Of a DNA stretch of 64,000 nt, positions 1 through 8,542 are shown piece after piece. The translations under genes were made by a program, and so were the position numbers. A model generated the notes under the pieces. It had not been told where the DNA came from. It worked only from the letters and a program-made list of their open reading frames with translations, and ran no database searches. Within the stretch, counting starts at the first letter, position 1. Each line of letters begins with the position of its first letter. Origin of the DNA: an uncultured Dehalococcoidia bacterium (GTDB taxonomy: Bacteria > Chloroflexota > Dehalococcoidia > Lucifugimonadales > UBA3495); NCBI GenBank assembly GCA_951812625.1, contig CATOSP010000002.1, positions 1,684,788 to 1,748,787 of the forward strand. Reading direction: 5' to 3'.

Positions 1-327
1 AAACACGAGGAACAAGAAATGGAAGGTAAAGCTGAGGGCCGCCGTACCGAACCCAACGACTGCCAAGCTAATCAGGATTACCTTTCGTGAGTCAAACTTG
101 TCGAAAAGGTGGCCCAACAACGGCTGGCTGATCCCGTTCATAAGCCATCCGATGGCGGCCGCCACCGAGATAGTAGTACGGTTCCATTCGAAAGCGTCGC
201 TCATCGGAATGACGAAGATCCCGAAGCCGTTGCGGGCACCAGTAGTAACCGCGGCGATGAACATGGCGGCGCCCACCATGTACCAACCGTAATAAATGCC
301 TGGCCTGTGAGGTACGTTTTCGGTCAT
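1..327 (-). CDS. MFS transporter, N-terminal part (cut by window edge)
   Basis: The minus strand reads without a stop from an ATG at 327 to the window edge, giving 109 residues of a longer protein. They show an aromatic GIYYGWYMV start, a first membrane helix, the motif GFGIFVIPMS, a second helix and then GHLFDKFDSRKV. The latter is the major facilitator superfamily loop 2-3 signature (G-x3-D-x2-R-x-R/K). This is typical of monocarboxylate or oxalate/formate-type MFS carriers in the cytoplasmic membrane. An ATG eleven bases upstream runs into a stop after four codons, so 327 is the first usable start. The substrate cannot be told from this fragment. The downstream minus-strand gene is a hydroxyacid-dehydrogenase-like enzyme, compatible with organic-acid uptake, but that is only inference. 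Confidence 0.8.
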   Translation of the reverse strand, partial: MTENVPHRPGIYYGWYMVGAAMFIAAVTTGARNGFGIFVIPMSDAFEWNRTTISVAAAIGWLMNGISQPLLGHLFDKFDSRKVILISLAVVGFGTAALSFTFHFLFLVF

Positions 328-465
328 GTTGTCGTCATATAAAGAGTTCCTTGCGCTGGCTCAGCTCCTTGAGAGAGAATGTGCCAGCGGCCGATGCACA
401 CGGGAATCCGGGCCTTTTGGAGCCAGTCAGGCCTTGACTGAGATTGAGGCATTGAAACCGGTCGG

Positions 466-1362
466 CTAGACTCCGTCCAGCCGCAATTGGACACTTGCTT
501 TTTCCTCCTGGATGCGGGCCACAGCGTCGGAGTCCTCCGATCCCCAGCCACGATGCATGGCCTCCACGTGGCGCTGGTCCACCAAGTTGGCCAGTTCCAT
601 CGGGATTCCTAACTCGCGGCCAAGGTCGGTCGCGAGCCTGACATCCTTGGCAGCCAGTGCCGTGGCGAACCCCGGCTCGAAGTTGCCCTGAAACAGGAAC
701 CGTGGGAACTTCTCAGTCAGCCTGCGGGCGCTGCCGGAACTGTTGGCGATGACGTCTGCTAGGACGGCAAGATCCACTCCGGCTTTGACCCCCAAAGTCA
801 GAGCCTCGGACAAGAGCACGCCGATGCCCATACTGAGAAGGTTGTTGCATATCTTGCAGACCGACCCGTTTCCGATGTCCCCGCAGTAGACTACATGGCT
901 GCCTATTGCGTCTAGGGCGGGCTTTACGCGACTGAACACCTGCTCGTCTCCGCCAACCATTACAGCCAGGGTCCCCGCAGCAGCCCCGTAAACTCCGCCG
1001 CTTACTGGGGCATCCAACACCGATATTCCACGGGCTCCAGCTATCTCATGGAGCCGCCGGACCACCGTAGGGGAATTGGTGGAAAGGTCGACGTAGATGC
1101 AGCCCTCACCCGCGCCTTCTAGTATTCCGCCCTCGCCCAGTACCACCACTTCGACGTCCCTGGGAACGGGAAGGGATGTGAACACCACTTCGTTGCCCGG
1201 AACGGCGTCCTTGGGACTGTCTGCCCACTCCGCGCCCATTTCCAGTAGATTGGTTGCGGCCTCCCTGCGCAGGTCGTGGACCGTCAACTGATGGCCGGCC
1301 CTGATTAGGTTGGCCGCCATCGGATTGCCCATGTTGCCGGTGCCGATGAACCCTAACTTCAT
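466..1362 (-). CDS. NAD(P)-dependent oxidoreductase, 3-hydroxyisobutyrate dehydrogenase family
   Basis: A 298-residue beta-hydroxyacid dehydrogenase. The N-terminal Rossmann domain opens with LGFIGTGNMG, the substrate loop is DAPVSGG (about residue 120), and GNGSVCKICNN (about 170) carries the lysine used for catalysis in this family. The family oxidises 3-hydroxyisobutyrate, tartronate semialdehyde or similar hydroxyacids with NAD(P). The frame is open upstream of the ATG at 1362, but the start is clear: an AGGAG sits 8-10 bases before it and the family N-terminus begins here. The CMD-family gene on the same strand runs into it from upstream. The exact substrate is unknown. Confidence 0.88.
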   Translation of the reverse strand: MKLGFIGTGNMGNPMAANLIRAGHQLTVHDLRREAATNLLEMGAEWADSPKDAVPGNEVVFTSLPVPRDVEVVVLGEGGILEGAGEGCIYVDLSTNSPTVVRRLHEIAGARGISVLDAPVSGGVYGAAAGTLAVMVGGDEQVFSRVKPALDAIGSHVVYCGDIGNGSVCKICNNLLSMGIGVLLSEALTLGVKAGVDLAVLADVIANSSGSARRLTEKFPRFLFQGNFEPGFATALAAKDVRLATDLGRELGIPMELANLVDQRHVEAMHRGWGSEDSDAVARIQEEKASVQLRLDGV

Positions 1363-1373
1363 CGCTGGTGCTC

Positions 1374-1861
1374 CTATTCTGGCTCCCTGCGATTGGTGGC
1401 CCGCCGGGTGGGGCCACCCTCTGGGGCGTCGGTGATGGCGTCGGTCGGAGCCCACCGAGTTCGTCGAACATCTCCTTGGCCACACGGAAGGCGTTTATCG
1501 CCGCCGGCATACCCCCATAAAAGACCATCTGGGCGATCGTCTCGCTAATCTGTTCCCGGGTAACCCCGATGTTCAAAGCGCCCCGGATATGACGCCGTAG
1601 GAGTTGGGGGCTGTGTCCAAGCACCGTAATGGCGGCGATGGTGCAGAGGCTACGGGTGTGGATGTCGAGACCCGGGCGGTTATAGACCTCTCCGTAGACG
1701 ACCTGGTCCACTAGGTCCATAACCTCTGGAGCAAGCTCTGCCATCGCCGGAGGTGGTCCGGGGTCAGAATCCTCGCCGTAGTACAACAGCCGGAAATCTG
1801 ATGCCGCCTGGCGCAGGTCGTTGCCGTCAAATTCGGGTACAGGGCTTTGATCGGAAGTCAA
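1374..1861 (-). CDS. carboxymuconolactone decarboxylase (CMD) family protein, probably frameshifted near its end
   Basis: Residues 1-145 show a CMD/AhpD-like alpha-helical domain: TRSLCTIAAITVLGHSPQLL, then HIRGALNIGVTREQISE and QMVFYGGMPAAINAF. This matches the gamma-carboxymuconolactone decarboxylase type without the AhpD CxxC pair. Read literally, the frame continues to 1106 and would overlap the next gene by about 250 bases in another frame with Pro/Arg/Gln-rich translation. A single base missing near 1441-1462 would move translation into a frame that stops at 1374-1376, just in front of the next gene's ribosome-binding site, giving a 162-residue protein of ordinary family length. I therefore give the shorter end. 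The defect may be real or an assembly error. Confidence 0.7.
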
Positions 1862-1943
1862 GAGATTATACTTGCTCCAGTGGACGGGCTCGGGTTTCCG
1901 GTGGCCAGTTGCGGACCACTGGCCACCGCTTCGTGGCCATTAC

Positions 1944-2816
1944 CTAGATCTCAATGGCCTGCCAGTAGCGGCGACCTTCCAACCGGACGACCCTGCCGAT
2001 ATGGTCTCCAGGTGTGAAGTGACCCGCGGCTACGACGTAGGACTCCTGCTCGGCCATGTCGAGCAGAGTGTTCCGGCTGCGGCGGCTGGCATCTTTGTCG
2101 ATGTCGACGCCCGCGCACCAGTCAGCCTCGGCTACCTGAGCTTTATTGTGTAGCACATCACCGACGATCATGGCCTTCTCGCCTTGTGAGGTTACCAAGA
2201 TAGCCTGATGCCCGGGAGTGTGTCCGGGAGTAGGGAGGGTCTTGACTTCATCGGTGATATTGTGCTCACCCTCGACCAGGTCCATCTTGCGCAACCTGCG
2301 AAGCGGCATCACCTGGCGCTCAACGTGGGGCGCGTTGGCAAGGTTCTCGGGATCAGTAAAATGGTCCCAGTCCGCTCTGGGCACAAGGTACCGGGCGCGT
2401 CGGAAATACGGTGCGGGCATTCCGCCGGAGTACCTCAGGTTCCAGCCAACGTGATCCCCGTGGAGATGGGTGTGGACTACGATGTTGACCTCATCGGACG
2501 GACCGACGTTGGTGTTATTGCGCCGGTCGGCGGGAATCAGCACGTCCCGTAGCCGCTCGAACAGTTCACCTTCCACGTTTCCCCGGTCAGGGTGCGGCCC
2601 CGGCCCCATGCCAGTGTCCACCAGTATCGTCGCCCCCTCGGAACGGACCACCCAGCAGCCGTAATAGAGCTGAAGCTGGCCGTTGTCCAGGGCGTCGGCG
2701 TGCCCAGCCCAATCCGCATCGCTCGTGTCCGGAAACATAGCCGTGGGGGGCCGCGGCGGGGGGACCATGTCGAGGACGGGGATGATTTCAACGTTGCCGA
2801 CGGTTATGCTTGCCAT
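1944..2816 (-). CDS. MBL-fold metallo-hydrolase (lactonase-like)
   Basis: A 290-residue metallo-beta-lactamase-fold enzyme. The dinuclear metal motif HTHLHGDHVGW (HxHxDH, about residues 113-120) is complete, followed by the later ligands in PTPGHTPGH, an aspartate in IVGDVLH and a C-terminal histidine in AAGHFTPGDH. The layout resembles AHL-lactonase and other soluble single-domain MBL hydrolases. There is no signal peptide. The ATG at 2816 is preceded by a GGAG-like stretch. It lies between the CMD gene and apt on the same strand but with gaps of about 40-80 bases, so co-transcription is uncertain. Substrate unknown; lactone or thioester hydrolysis are both possible. Confidence 0.85.
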   Translation of the reverse strand: MASITVGNVEIIPVLDMVPPPRPPTAMFPDTSDADWAGHADALDNGQLQLYYGCWVVRSEGATILVDTGMGPGPHPDRGNVEGELFERLRDVLIPADRRNNTNVGPSDEVNIVVHTHLHGDHVGWNLRYSGGMPAPYFRRARYLVPRADWDHFTDPENLANAPHVERQVMPLRRLRKMDLVEGEHNITDEVKTLPTPGHTPGHQAILVTSQGEKAMIVGDVLHNKAQVAEADWCAGVDIDKDASRRSRNTLLDMAEQESYVVAAGHFTPGDHIGRVVRLEGRRYWQAIEI

Positions 2817-2857
2817 CTGCTACTCCTTCGTAACATCTGATTGTCCTTGAGCGGATG

Positions 2858-3370
2858 TCAGTACTCTACAAGAGAAAACAGGTCGTAGGCACCGAGGGTG
2901 TTTCGGCCTGAGAGGGCAGTCAATTCCACCACGACGCCCATCGCAGCCACAACCCCGCCCGACATCTCCACGAGGCTAGACGCGGCAACCAGGGTTCCCC
3001 CGGTTGCCAGCAGATCGTCTACGACCAGCACCCTCTCACCCTCATGTACACCGTCCTGATGCATCTCCATGCTGTTGGTACCGTACTCCAGAGAGTAATC
3101 GACGCTGTGAGTGGCTGCCGGTAGCTTGCCAGGCTTTCTGACCGGTACTATCGACTTCCCGAGCTTGTGACCCAACGGGGCACCGAAGAGGAACCCGCGG
3201 GATTCGATAGCCACAATTGTATCGAAGTCCCGGCTATCATATCGGTCGACGAAACTGTCAATGACGTAGCTGAAGGCCCCTGGGTCCCGAAGGAGGGGGG
3301 TGATGTCCCGGAAAAGTATCCCAGGTTCTGGGAAATCCGGAATGTCTCGGATGAATGCCTTTAGGTCCAT
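2858..3370 (-). CDS. apt: adenine phosphoribosyltransferase
   Basis: A 170-residue type I phosphoribosyltransferase that salvages adenine to AMP using PRPP. The N-terminal segment IRDIPDFPEPGILFRDITPL is the Apt hood signature, and VLVVDDLLATGGT (about residues 119-131) is the PRPP-binding loop. Length is normal for bacterial Apt. Several of the family's expected features (RGFLFGAPL, VPVRKPGKLP) are intact. It is divergent from the AI-2E-type permease gene, with a gap of about 270 bases between the two starts. Confidence 0.95.
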   Translation of the reverse strand: MDLKAFIRDIPDFPEPGILFRDITPLLRDPGAFSYVIDSFVDRYDSRDFDTIVAIESRGFLFGAPLGHKLGKSIVPVRKPGKLPAATHSVDYSLEYGTNSMEMHQDGVHEGERVLVVDDLLATGGTLVAASSLVEMSGGVVAAMGVVVELTALSGRNTLGAYDLFSLVEY

Positions 3371-3643
3371 CCGTCTTACATCCTTCGACCTGGGCTAAAA
3401 CACGGTCGTTCCATTCAGATATCGAGTTTCTTGCACCGGGGCTCACAACAATCTTCCCGGCCAACTGTTGCCCCGGAGAAGTGTAGAATAAGCGTCAATT
3501 CGCGTCAAGCATTGGTGACCCCCTCTCCGAGGGACTGGGTATCCTGGTTCACTCGTTGGGGTGATATATACTGTCCCAGCGTCCCTTTAGGACACCACAG
3601 CGCCATAGCAGCACGACGCGAACTTAAGCGTAGGGCAGAGATA

Positions 3644-4759
3644 ATGGTCGCTTCCATTCGACACCATCGTACTATGCTACTGGCTACTGCAGCAGTGGTA
3701 ATCCTCGTCCTGATAGTCCTGTATGTATTGGGGAGCCTCCTCCTGACCCTTGGGCTTGGCGCAGTAATTGCCTACATGCTCCTTCCGGTGGTCCGGACGT
3801 TCGAGCGCGCCATGCCTTGGCGTGTCCGGCATCCCAATCTGAGCCGCAGCATCTCGATAGTGCTCACTTTTTTGGTCCTGCTGGGGATACTCGCGGGCGT
3901 GTTGATCGCGGTAATTCCACCAATGATCGAGGAAGCCGCCATATTCATCGAGGAGTTCCCCCTGTTCTTCACGAATGCCCGGCTCACACTGGAAACCTGG
4001 GCCGCCGTTTATTCGGACAGGATTCCAGAGGAATTAAGACAAGATTTGGAGGAGCGGTTAGCCGGACTTGGGACCATACTGTTCAATTCGGTATGGATAG
4101 CAGTCCAAAAGACCTTGGGCCTTGTTTCCGGCACATTCAGCCTGGTCATCGGCCTGGCTATGCTCCCAATCCTGGTCTTCTATCTCATGAAGGACTCCGG
4201 TCTGATCAACTCAGCGGTATGCGCCCCGTTCCCATCACCAATGCACTCACATTTGCGTGCGATGCTTGATATCGTGAACCGGACATTCGGTTCATATATC
4301 AGAGGACAGATCACGCTGGGGATTGTGGTAGGGACGATTGTCGCCGTAGGGCTGCTCCTTCTGGGAGTACCATTCTCCTTCTTCCTGGGCATCGTCGCCG
4401 GTATTACTGAGTTAGTCCCCATCATCGGACCCTGGATCGGGGGAGCAATTGGAGTCCTGGTTACCCTGGCAACCGAACCGGCCAAGGTGCCCTGGGTAAT
4501 TCTGCTATATCTGATAGTCCAATTGGCAGAGAACGTCGTCTTGGTTCCACGAATCCAGGGTGATGCCCTCAAGTTGCATCCAATCGCCGTAATCCTCGTA
4601 GTTATCGTCTCCGGCCGGTACTTCGGAATTTGGGGAATCATCCTAGGCCCGCCGCTGGTGGCGATGGTCAGGGACATGCTGGTGTACTTCGCCAGGGAGT
4701 GGAACGCGGCAGACGAAAAGGACATCGCCACCGGGGAGGAGGCAGCAGTTGAACCGTGA
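3644..4759 (+). CDS. AI-2E family transporter (putative permease)
   Basis: A 371-residue integral membrane protein of the AI-2E/YtvI/TqsA permease family. Two helices are near the N-terminus (after HRTMLL), a helix pair follows near ILAGVLIAVIPPMIEEA, a hydrophilic segment comes next (about 110-170), and the C-terminal helices include the family motifs GPWIGGAIGVL and PRIQGDALKLHP. The reading frame is open back to a TTG at 3431, but that extension is hydrophilic and unlike the family, so I chose the ATG at 3644. Members transport small molecules or autoinducer-2, or act in Na+/H+ antiport; the substrate here is unknown. It stands alone, divergent from apt. A TATACT box lies at 3567-3572 without a good -35. 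Confidence 0.85.
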   Translation: MVASIRHHRTMLLATAAVVILVLIVLYVLGSLLLTLGLGAVIAYMLLPVVRTFERAMPWRVRHPNLSRSISIVLTFLVLLGILAGVLIAVIPPMIEEAAIFIEEFPLFFTNARLTLETWAAVYSDRIPEELRQDLEERLAGLGTILFNSVWIAVQKTLGLVSGTFSLVIGLAMLPILVFYLMKDSGLINSAVCAPFPSPMHSHLRAMLDIVNRTFGSYIRGQITLGIVVGTIVAVGLLLLGVPFSFFLGIVAGITELVPIIGPWIGGAIGVLVTLATEPAKVPWVILLYLIVQLAENVVLVPRIQGDALKLHPIAVILVVIVSGRYFGIWGIILGPPLVAMVRDMLVYFAREWNAADEKDIATGEEAAVEP

Positions 4760-4952
4760 CAGGCTTCAAAATCTTCGACCATCGCCCAGGCGTGCTTTCG
4801 TGGCCACCAGCGTCGAGGCCAATAGATACCATATGGAATAATGCCGCAAACCATCATTCATGGTATTATTTGGCCAACTCGCCGACAGACCCACAGCCTC
4901 AAGGCGCGGCGGTAGAGCAATTCCCGAAGTCCCATTCAAAGGACGGCAAGAG

Positions 4953-6269
4953 ATGACGACTTCGCAGAGCAATGGCCATCAGACTAACGGGACCAACGGC
5001 GCTCAAAACGGCAACGGGAGCAGCAGATACATCCCCAGGGGAGCCTCAGGGATAGGCGTCCACGACTACGTTCCAGAGCTTGGCTACCGGGAATACTGGT
5101 ATCCGGCGGTGGAGGACAAGCTCATTAAGCGCAAGCCGGTAGCCTTGAAGCTGCTCGGGGAGCAGGTCGCGTTCTTCCGGGACACCAACAACGAGGTCGC
5201 CGCAGTGTCCGACATCTGCCCTCACCGCGGAGCGTTTCTGTCCGGGGGTATCGGCAAGGGCATGGGCAACGACGAATTCAAGGGGTTCATCACCTGTCCA
5301 TACCATGGCTACACCTTCGACGGGACCGGGCGGTGCGTAGCTGCCCTCTCAGACGGCCCCGAGTCCAAGCTTGCCCCCAAGTTGCGGGTTCGAAACTATC
5401 CGACCCGGACCCACCGTGGAGTGGTCTATATCTGGATGGGGATTACCGAGCCGGTCCCGCTTGAGGAGGACCTGCCCGAGGAGTTCTTCTACGACGACGT
5501 AGAGGTCCAGACTTACGTCAAGATCTGGCCCATGAACTGGTCGCTAACAATGGAGAACTCCAGGGACTCCCACAATAGCAAGATTCATCGGGGTGGTATC
5601 CGGCGCCTCTGGAGCGGGCAACTGTTCAACCGCCTGCCCGCCTTCTGGGAGGGCACCGACATCACGGAAGAGGGTGACAACTACATTTGCATCGCTCCCA
5701 GAGTGAAGCAGGGAGTGGAGCAGGGGTACTTCCCAGGTCTGAAAGAGAGATGGCCCCAGCACGACTGGTGGCGCTTTCGGGGAGCCCGGCGGCTGAACCC
5801 ATTGATCCAGCAGAAGAACGCCTTCAACAACTCCCGTCCCGGCGGACTTTACCGGCTGCCCTCTATCGCGTGTCCCAGCGCCCGGGGACAGTCACAACAC
5901 CTGCGCTACTTCACTCCCATCGACGAACACAGCACTCGGATGTTCACCTTCGCGTTGAAGCGGGTGAGGAACCGGCTACTCCCCAAGTTGTGGTGGAAGT
6001 TCTTCTACCACACCTGGTACGTCTACTTCAACGCGCCTCAGACCACGAACGAACGGGAGGACATGCCGGTCCAAGCCGTGGGAGCCCTCGACCCTCACTC
6101 GGCGCAGAAGCTGGGGGCCACCGATGCCGCAATCATCTTCTGGCGCAGGCGGATGCCTTGGAAATCCCGCGACGCTCAGCGCATCTGGGGCCGGAGCCGT
6201 ACCGAGGCCGCAGAGGAGATGATCGAGATCGAGGAGGAACGCGAGGCAGTTGAGATCCCTTTGAATTAG
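4953..6269 (+). CDS. Rieske [2Fe-2S] non-heme iron oxygenase, large (alpha) subunit
   Basis: A 438-residue ring-hydroxylating-type oxygenase. After a low-complexity Asn/Gly/Thr-rich N-terminus comes the Rieske domain, with CPHRGAFLSGG and CPYHGYTF giving the Cys-x-His...Cys-x2-His cluster ligands. The C-terminal catalytic domain starts with NWSLTMENSRDSHNSKIH, holding the bridging Asp and the two iron-binding His of the mononuclear site. Such enzymes insert O2 into aromatic, terpenoid or other substrates using electrons from a reductase. No reductase, ferredoxin or beta subunit is adjacent. The ATG at 4953 fits the typical length; an upstream start at 4860 would add an unrelated 31-residue stretch. 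A strong terminator follows directly. A BenD-like diol dehydrogenase lies 1.4 kb downstream. Confidence 0.92.
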   Translation: MTTSQSNGHQTNGTNGAQNGNGSSRYIPRGASGIGVHDYVPELGYREYWYPAVEDKLIKRKPVALKLLGEQVAFFRDTNNEVAAVSDICPHRGAFLSGGIGKGMGNDEFKGFITCPYHGYTFDGTGRCVAALSDGPESKLAPKLRVRNYPTRTHRGVVYIWMGITEPVPLEEDLPEEFFYDDVEVQTYVKIWPMNWSLTMENSRDSHNSKIHRGGIRRLWSGQLFNRLPAFWEGTDITEEGDNYICIAPRVKQGVEQGYFPGLKERWPQHDWWRFRGARRLNPLIQQKNAFNNSRPGGLYRLPSIACPSARGQSQHLRYFTPIDEHSTRMFTFALKRVRNRLLPKLWWKFFYHTWYVYFNAPQTTNEREDMPVQAVGALDPHSAQKLGATDAAIIFWRRRMPWKSRDAQRIWGRSRTEAAEEMIEIEEEREAVEIPLN

Positions 6270-6295
6270 GCCCAGAGATCACTGTCTAAAGTAGT

Positions 6296-6326
6296 GGGCC
6301 ACCTCTGAGAGGTGGCCCTAATTTTT
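6296..6326 (+). terminator. rho-independent terminator of the Rieske oxygenase gene
   Basis: A perfect 10-bp stem (GGGCCACCTC at 6296-6305 with GAGGTGGCCC at 6309-6318), a 3-nt TGA loop, and then TAATTTTT. It begins 27 bases after the Rieske stop codon. The T-run is on the plus-strand side only, so it acts on plus-strand transcripts rather than on the convergent membrane-protein gene. Confidence 0.92.
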
Positions 6327-6346
6327 CGGCTGGGGTTCCCTCGATG

Positions 6347-6823
6347 TTAGTCAGAGACGTTGCTACTGTATGAATAGTCGCGGAAGCGGCGAGGGTACAG
6401 GGCCGTCGCCAAGAAAATCACGCCGAGGGTCAGGTGGGCAGCGTTCTCCCATGGGTGCTGCACGGTGAACATTCCGAGATTGATTGATATCTCGCCCGGA
6501 GTCACGGCAGCAAGGATAAACCCCACCACACCGATGGCCAGGAAGAACAGCCCTTCTATACCTAGGAACACCCGTTTGTACTCTGAGTTCCAGACCTCTC
6601 CTACGTAGAGGGACAGGACACCAATGATCAGGTAGGCGATGCTCTGGCCGGCCCCAAGATGGTACAAATCGGACGGGCCGGACGGGATCAAGAACCCGGC
6701 GATACCCACTACGGTCAGAATCGCACCGAAGATCAGCAGGCAACGGCGGTTGGTGAGACCCTTGGCGTAGCTTTTGATGACAGGACCATAGCTGACAGTG
6801 ATACCTCTAGGCTCTCTCATCAT
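6347..6823 (-). CDS. small four-helix membrane protein, function unknown
   Basis: A protein of about 158 residues with four predicted membrane segments: CLLIFGAILTVVGIAGFLI, an AYLIIGVLSLYVG stretch, GLFFLAIGVVGFILAAV and AHLTLGVIFLATALY. The repeated His-(L/A)-x2-(L)-G pattern before helices 2 and 4 resembles the DUF4383-like families, but I cannot assign it firmly. Three ATGs lie near the start. A GGAGG abuts the first (6832) with no spacer and is 9 bases before the one at 6823, which I prefer. It is convergent with the Rieske gene. No function is suggested. Confidence 0.65.
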   Translation of the reverse strand: MMREPRGITVSYGPVIKSYAKGLTNRRCLLIFGAILTVVGIAGFLIPSGPSDLYHLGAGQSIAYLIIGVLSLYVGEVWNSEYKRVFLGIEGLFFLAIGVVGFILAAVTPGEISINLGMFTVQHPWENAAHLTLGVIFLATALYPRRFRDYSYSSNVSD

Positions 6824-6919
6824 CGATGTCATCCTCCAGCGGAAGGATATTCTGTCTCGAGAAGCAATACCGGCTCTCCACGAACGCCTCTGATGCGGTG
6901 CGCTGAGTGTTAGTCCCCT

Positions 6920-7359
6920 CTAGGGTCTCCAGCGGAGCCTCGCACCCACATCTGTGAAGCCAGACCGCTCGCGGAATTGGAATTTGCGGTCACCATGAAT
7001 GGGTGTCCCGAGTTCGACCATATTGCAGCCGGCGGACACGCTCTGACCCAGGACAAACCGGAAAACATCAGTCCCGGCCCCACTGCTTCTAAGCTCCGGC
7101 TCGACGTACATTTCTTGGATTATGGCAGATCGCCCTATGCCGCGCATGGACTGAAGGAATAGCACGGTGCAGACGGCCGTATCTGCCCTTCCATCTCTCC
7201 AATAACGACGCACCCTGGGTCACCACCTGAGACCAGGTCGGCGAACACCAGAGACATCTTACCCGGCGACGGTGAGGTGGCCCCAAGCTCGGCCAGCAAT
7301 CCGCAAACTAAGCCCAAGGCCGCTTCTTCGTCTTCCGCCCTGGCAAGCCTCACATTCAA
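6920..7359 (-). pseudogene. GNAT family N-acetyltransferase, frameshifted
   Basis: Two overlapping minus-strand frames make one acetyltransferase. Frame one (start 7359) gives NVRLARAEDEEAALGLV up to CVVIGEMEGQI, the first half of a GNAT fold. Frame two continues with TAVCTVLFLQSMRG, then IIQEMYVEPELRSSGAG (the acetyl-CoA pyrophosphate loop) and a C-terminal ERSGFTDVGARLRW typical of the last strands. The switch lies at about 7175-7190, and one missing base would restore a 146-residue protein of normal GNAT length. The conserved second half suggests either a very recent mutation or a sequencing error. Members acetylate amines or protein N-termini; the substrate is unknown. Confidence 0.75.
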
Positions 7360-7699
7360 CGTGGCTATATGCCTCGGTTAATTCGTTCCGTTTGAGCGGC
7401 TAGTACGGGATTGTGGACTCTCGCACCGAGATAGACTTGAATGCCCAACCGTTTACTTCCTGATATCAAGCTGTCGGACCCAAGTTGGATGTGGCCGCAA
7501 GTATATCTATGCCGAAGGAAAAGTCAAAGCCACTGAAGCTATCCCAAGCGGTCTCAGCCATGCTCATCATCCAGTAGGTGAGGCGTTTGCCCCGCATCAC
7601 GCTATGCAATATCATCCGATCACGACACTTGAAAGTTTCTCAGGAGCTGCATGGCCGCCGGTTTGGAGGCGTAGGTGAATCGATCGTGGAGGCATTGTA
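7360..7699. other. intergenic region, divergent promoters expected
   Basis: This 340-base gap separates the minus-strand GNAT gene from the plus-strand SDR gene. No clear -35/-10 pair or terminator is visible. A 43-codon minus-strand ORF (7597 to 7466, beginning ATG CGG GGC AAA) lies inside it. Its product is rich in aromatic and Met residues in the middle, but it has no ribosome-binding site, so I do not call it a gene. A GGAGG-like site (7687-7692) precedes the SDR start. Confidence 0.5.
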
Positions 7700-8533
7700 A
7701 TGACAACTGAGCTAGACCCAAGGGCGGCCGGAGGCAGGAGGCTGCAAGGGAAGGTATGCGTCGTCACCGGCGCAGGTCAGGGCATTGGGCGAGCAACTGC
7801 CAGACGGCTAGGGGCGGAAGGCGGGACCATCGCCGTGGCCGACAGGGTAGACGAGAGCGCAAAGCGGACGGTCCAGGAGTTGCAGGACCACGGGGCCACT
7901 GCCCTGAAGGTGCTTGCCGACGTTGGGACATTCTCCGGAGCGCAGGACATGGTAACCGATGTGGTGGCGGAATACGGTCGCATCGACGTACTGGTGAATA
8001 ACGTCGGTGGGACGATCTGGATTCAACCGTACCACAAGTACACCGAAGAGCAGGTGAACCTTGAACTGGAGCGCACGCTATACCCGACCCTTTGGTGCTG
8101 TTTGGCCGTGCTGCCGGTGATGATGGAACAGGGTTCCGGTTCTATCGTGAATCTTGGGTCCCAATCGCCCAGGGGCCTGCACCGATTGCCCTACGCGGTG
8201 GGCAAGGGAGGAATATTCGCCCTAACCAAGGTACTGGCGATGGAGTACGGCAGCTACGGGATCCGGGTCAACACCGTATCCCCGGGCGGCACGTCGATAC
8301 CGGACCGGATGACCTCGCGGCTTCACCTGGGCAGCGGCATTATGGCCGATGAGGATAACTCCGAGGAAGCGTCGGAATACCGCAGGCTGATGGGTGAGGA
8401 CATTCGCAACCAGCAGGCCATCAGGCGGTCCGGGCTACCCGAAGAACAGGCATCCGCCATCGCCTTCCTGGCATCGGACGACGCGTCGTTCATCACGGGT
8501 CAGGTCATCAACTGCAGCGGGGGGCAGTCCTGA
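7700..8533 (+). CDS. short-chain dehydrogenase, BenD-like (dihydroxycyclohexadiene-carboxylate dehydrogenase type)
   Basis: A 277-residue SDR. TGAGQGIG (about residues 24-31) binds NAD, NNVGG is the variant NNAG motif, the catalytic Ser is in NLGSQSP, and YAVGK supplies Tyr and Lys. Specific resemblance to BenD is seen in NNVGGTIWIQPYHKY, TLYPTLWCCLAVLP and NTVSPGGTSIP, which follow the benzoate cis-diol dehydrogenase pattern rather than generic SDRs. BenD oxidises the cis-diol made by a Rieske dioxygenase to a catechol. A Rieske oxygenase gene sits just upstream, so a shared ring-hydroxylation role is plausible but unproven. It ends 9 bases from the convergent amidohydrolase gene. Confidence 0.85.
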   Translation: MTTELDPRAAGGRRLQGKVCVVTGAGQGIGRATARRLGAEGGTIAVADRVDESAKRTVQELQDHGATALKVLADVGTFSGAQDMVTDVVAEYGRIDVLVNNVGGTIWIQPYHKYTEEQVNLELERTLYPTLWCCLAVLPVMMEQGSGSIVNLGSQSPRGLHRLPYAVGKGGIFALTKVLAMEYGSYGIRVNTVSPGGTSIPDRMTSRLHLGSGIMADEDNSEEASEYRRLMGEDIRNQQAIRRSGLPEEQASAIAFLASDDASFITGQVINCSGGQS

Positions 8534-8542
8534 CAATCCGTT

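Noticed and set aside
5385..5410. tRNA-like GGTTCGAAAC motif
   Set aside because: Lies within the Rieske gene coding frame and no acceptor, D or anticodon stems surround it.
7466..7597. Small minus-strand ORF of 43 codons
   Set aside because: No ribosome-binding site or recognisable relatives; kept only as a note in the intergenic entry.
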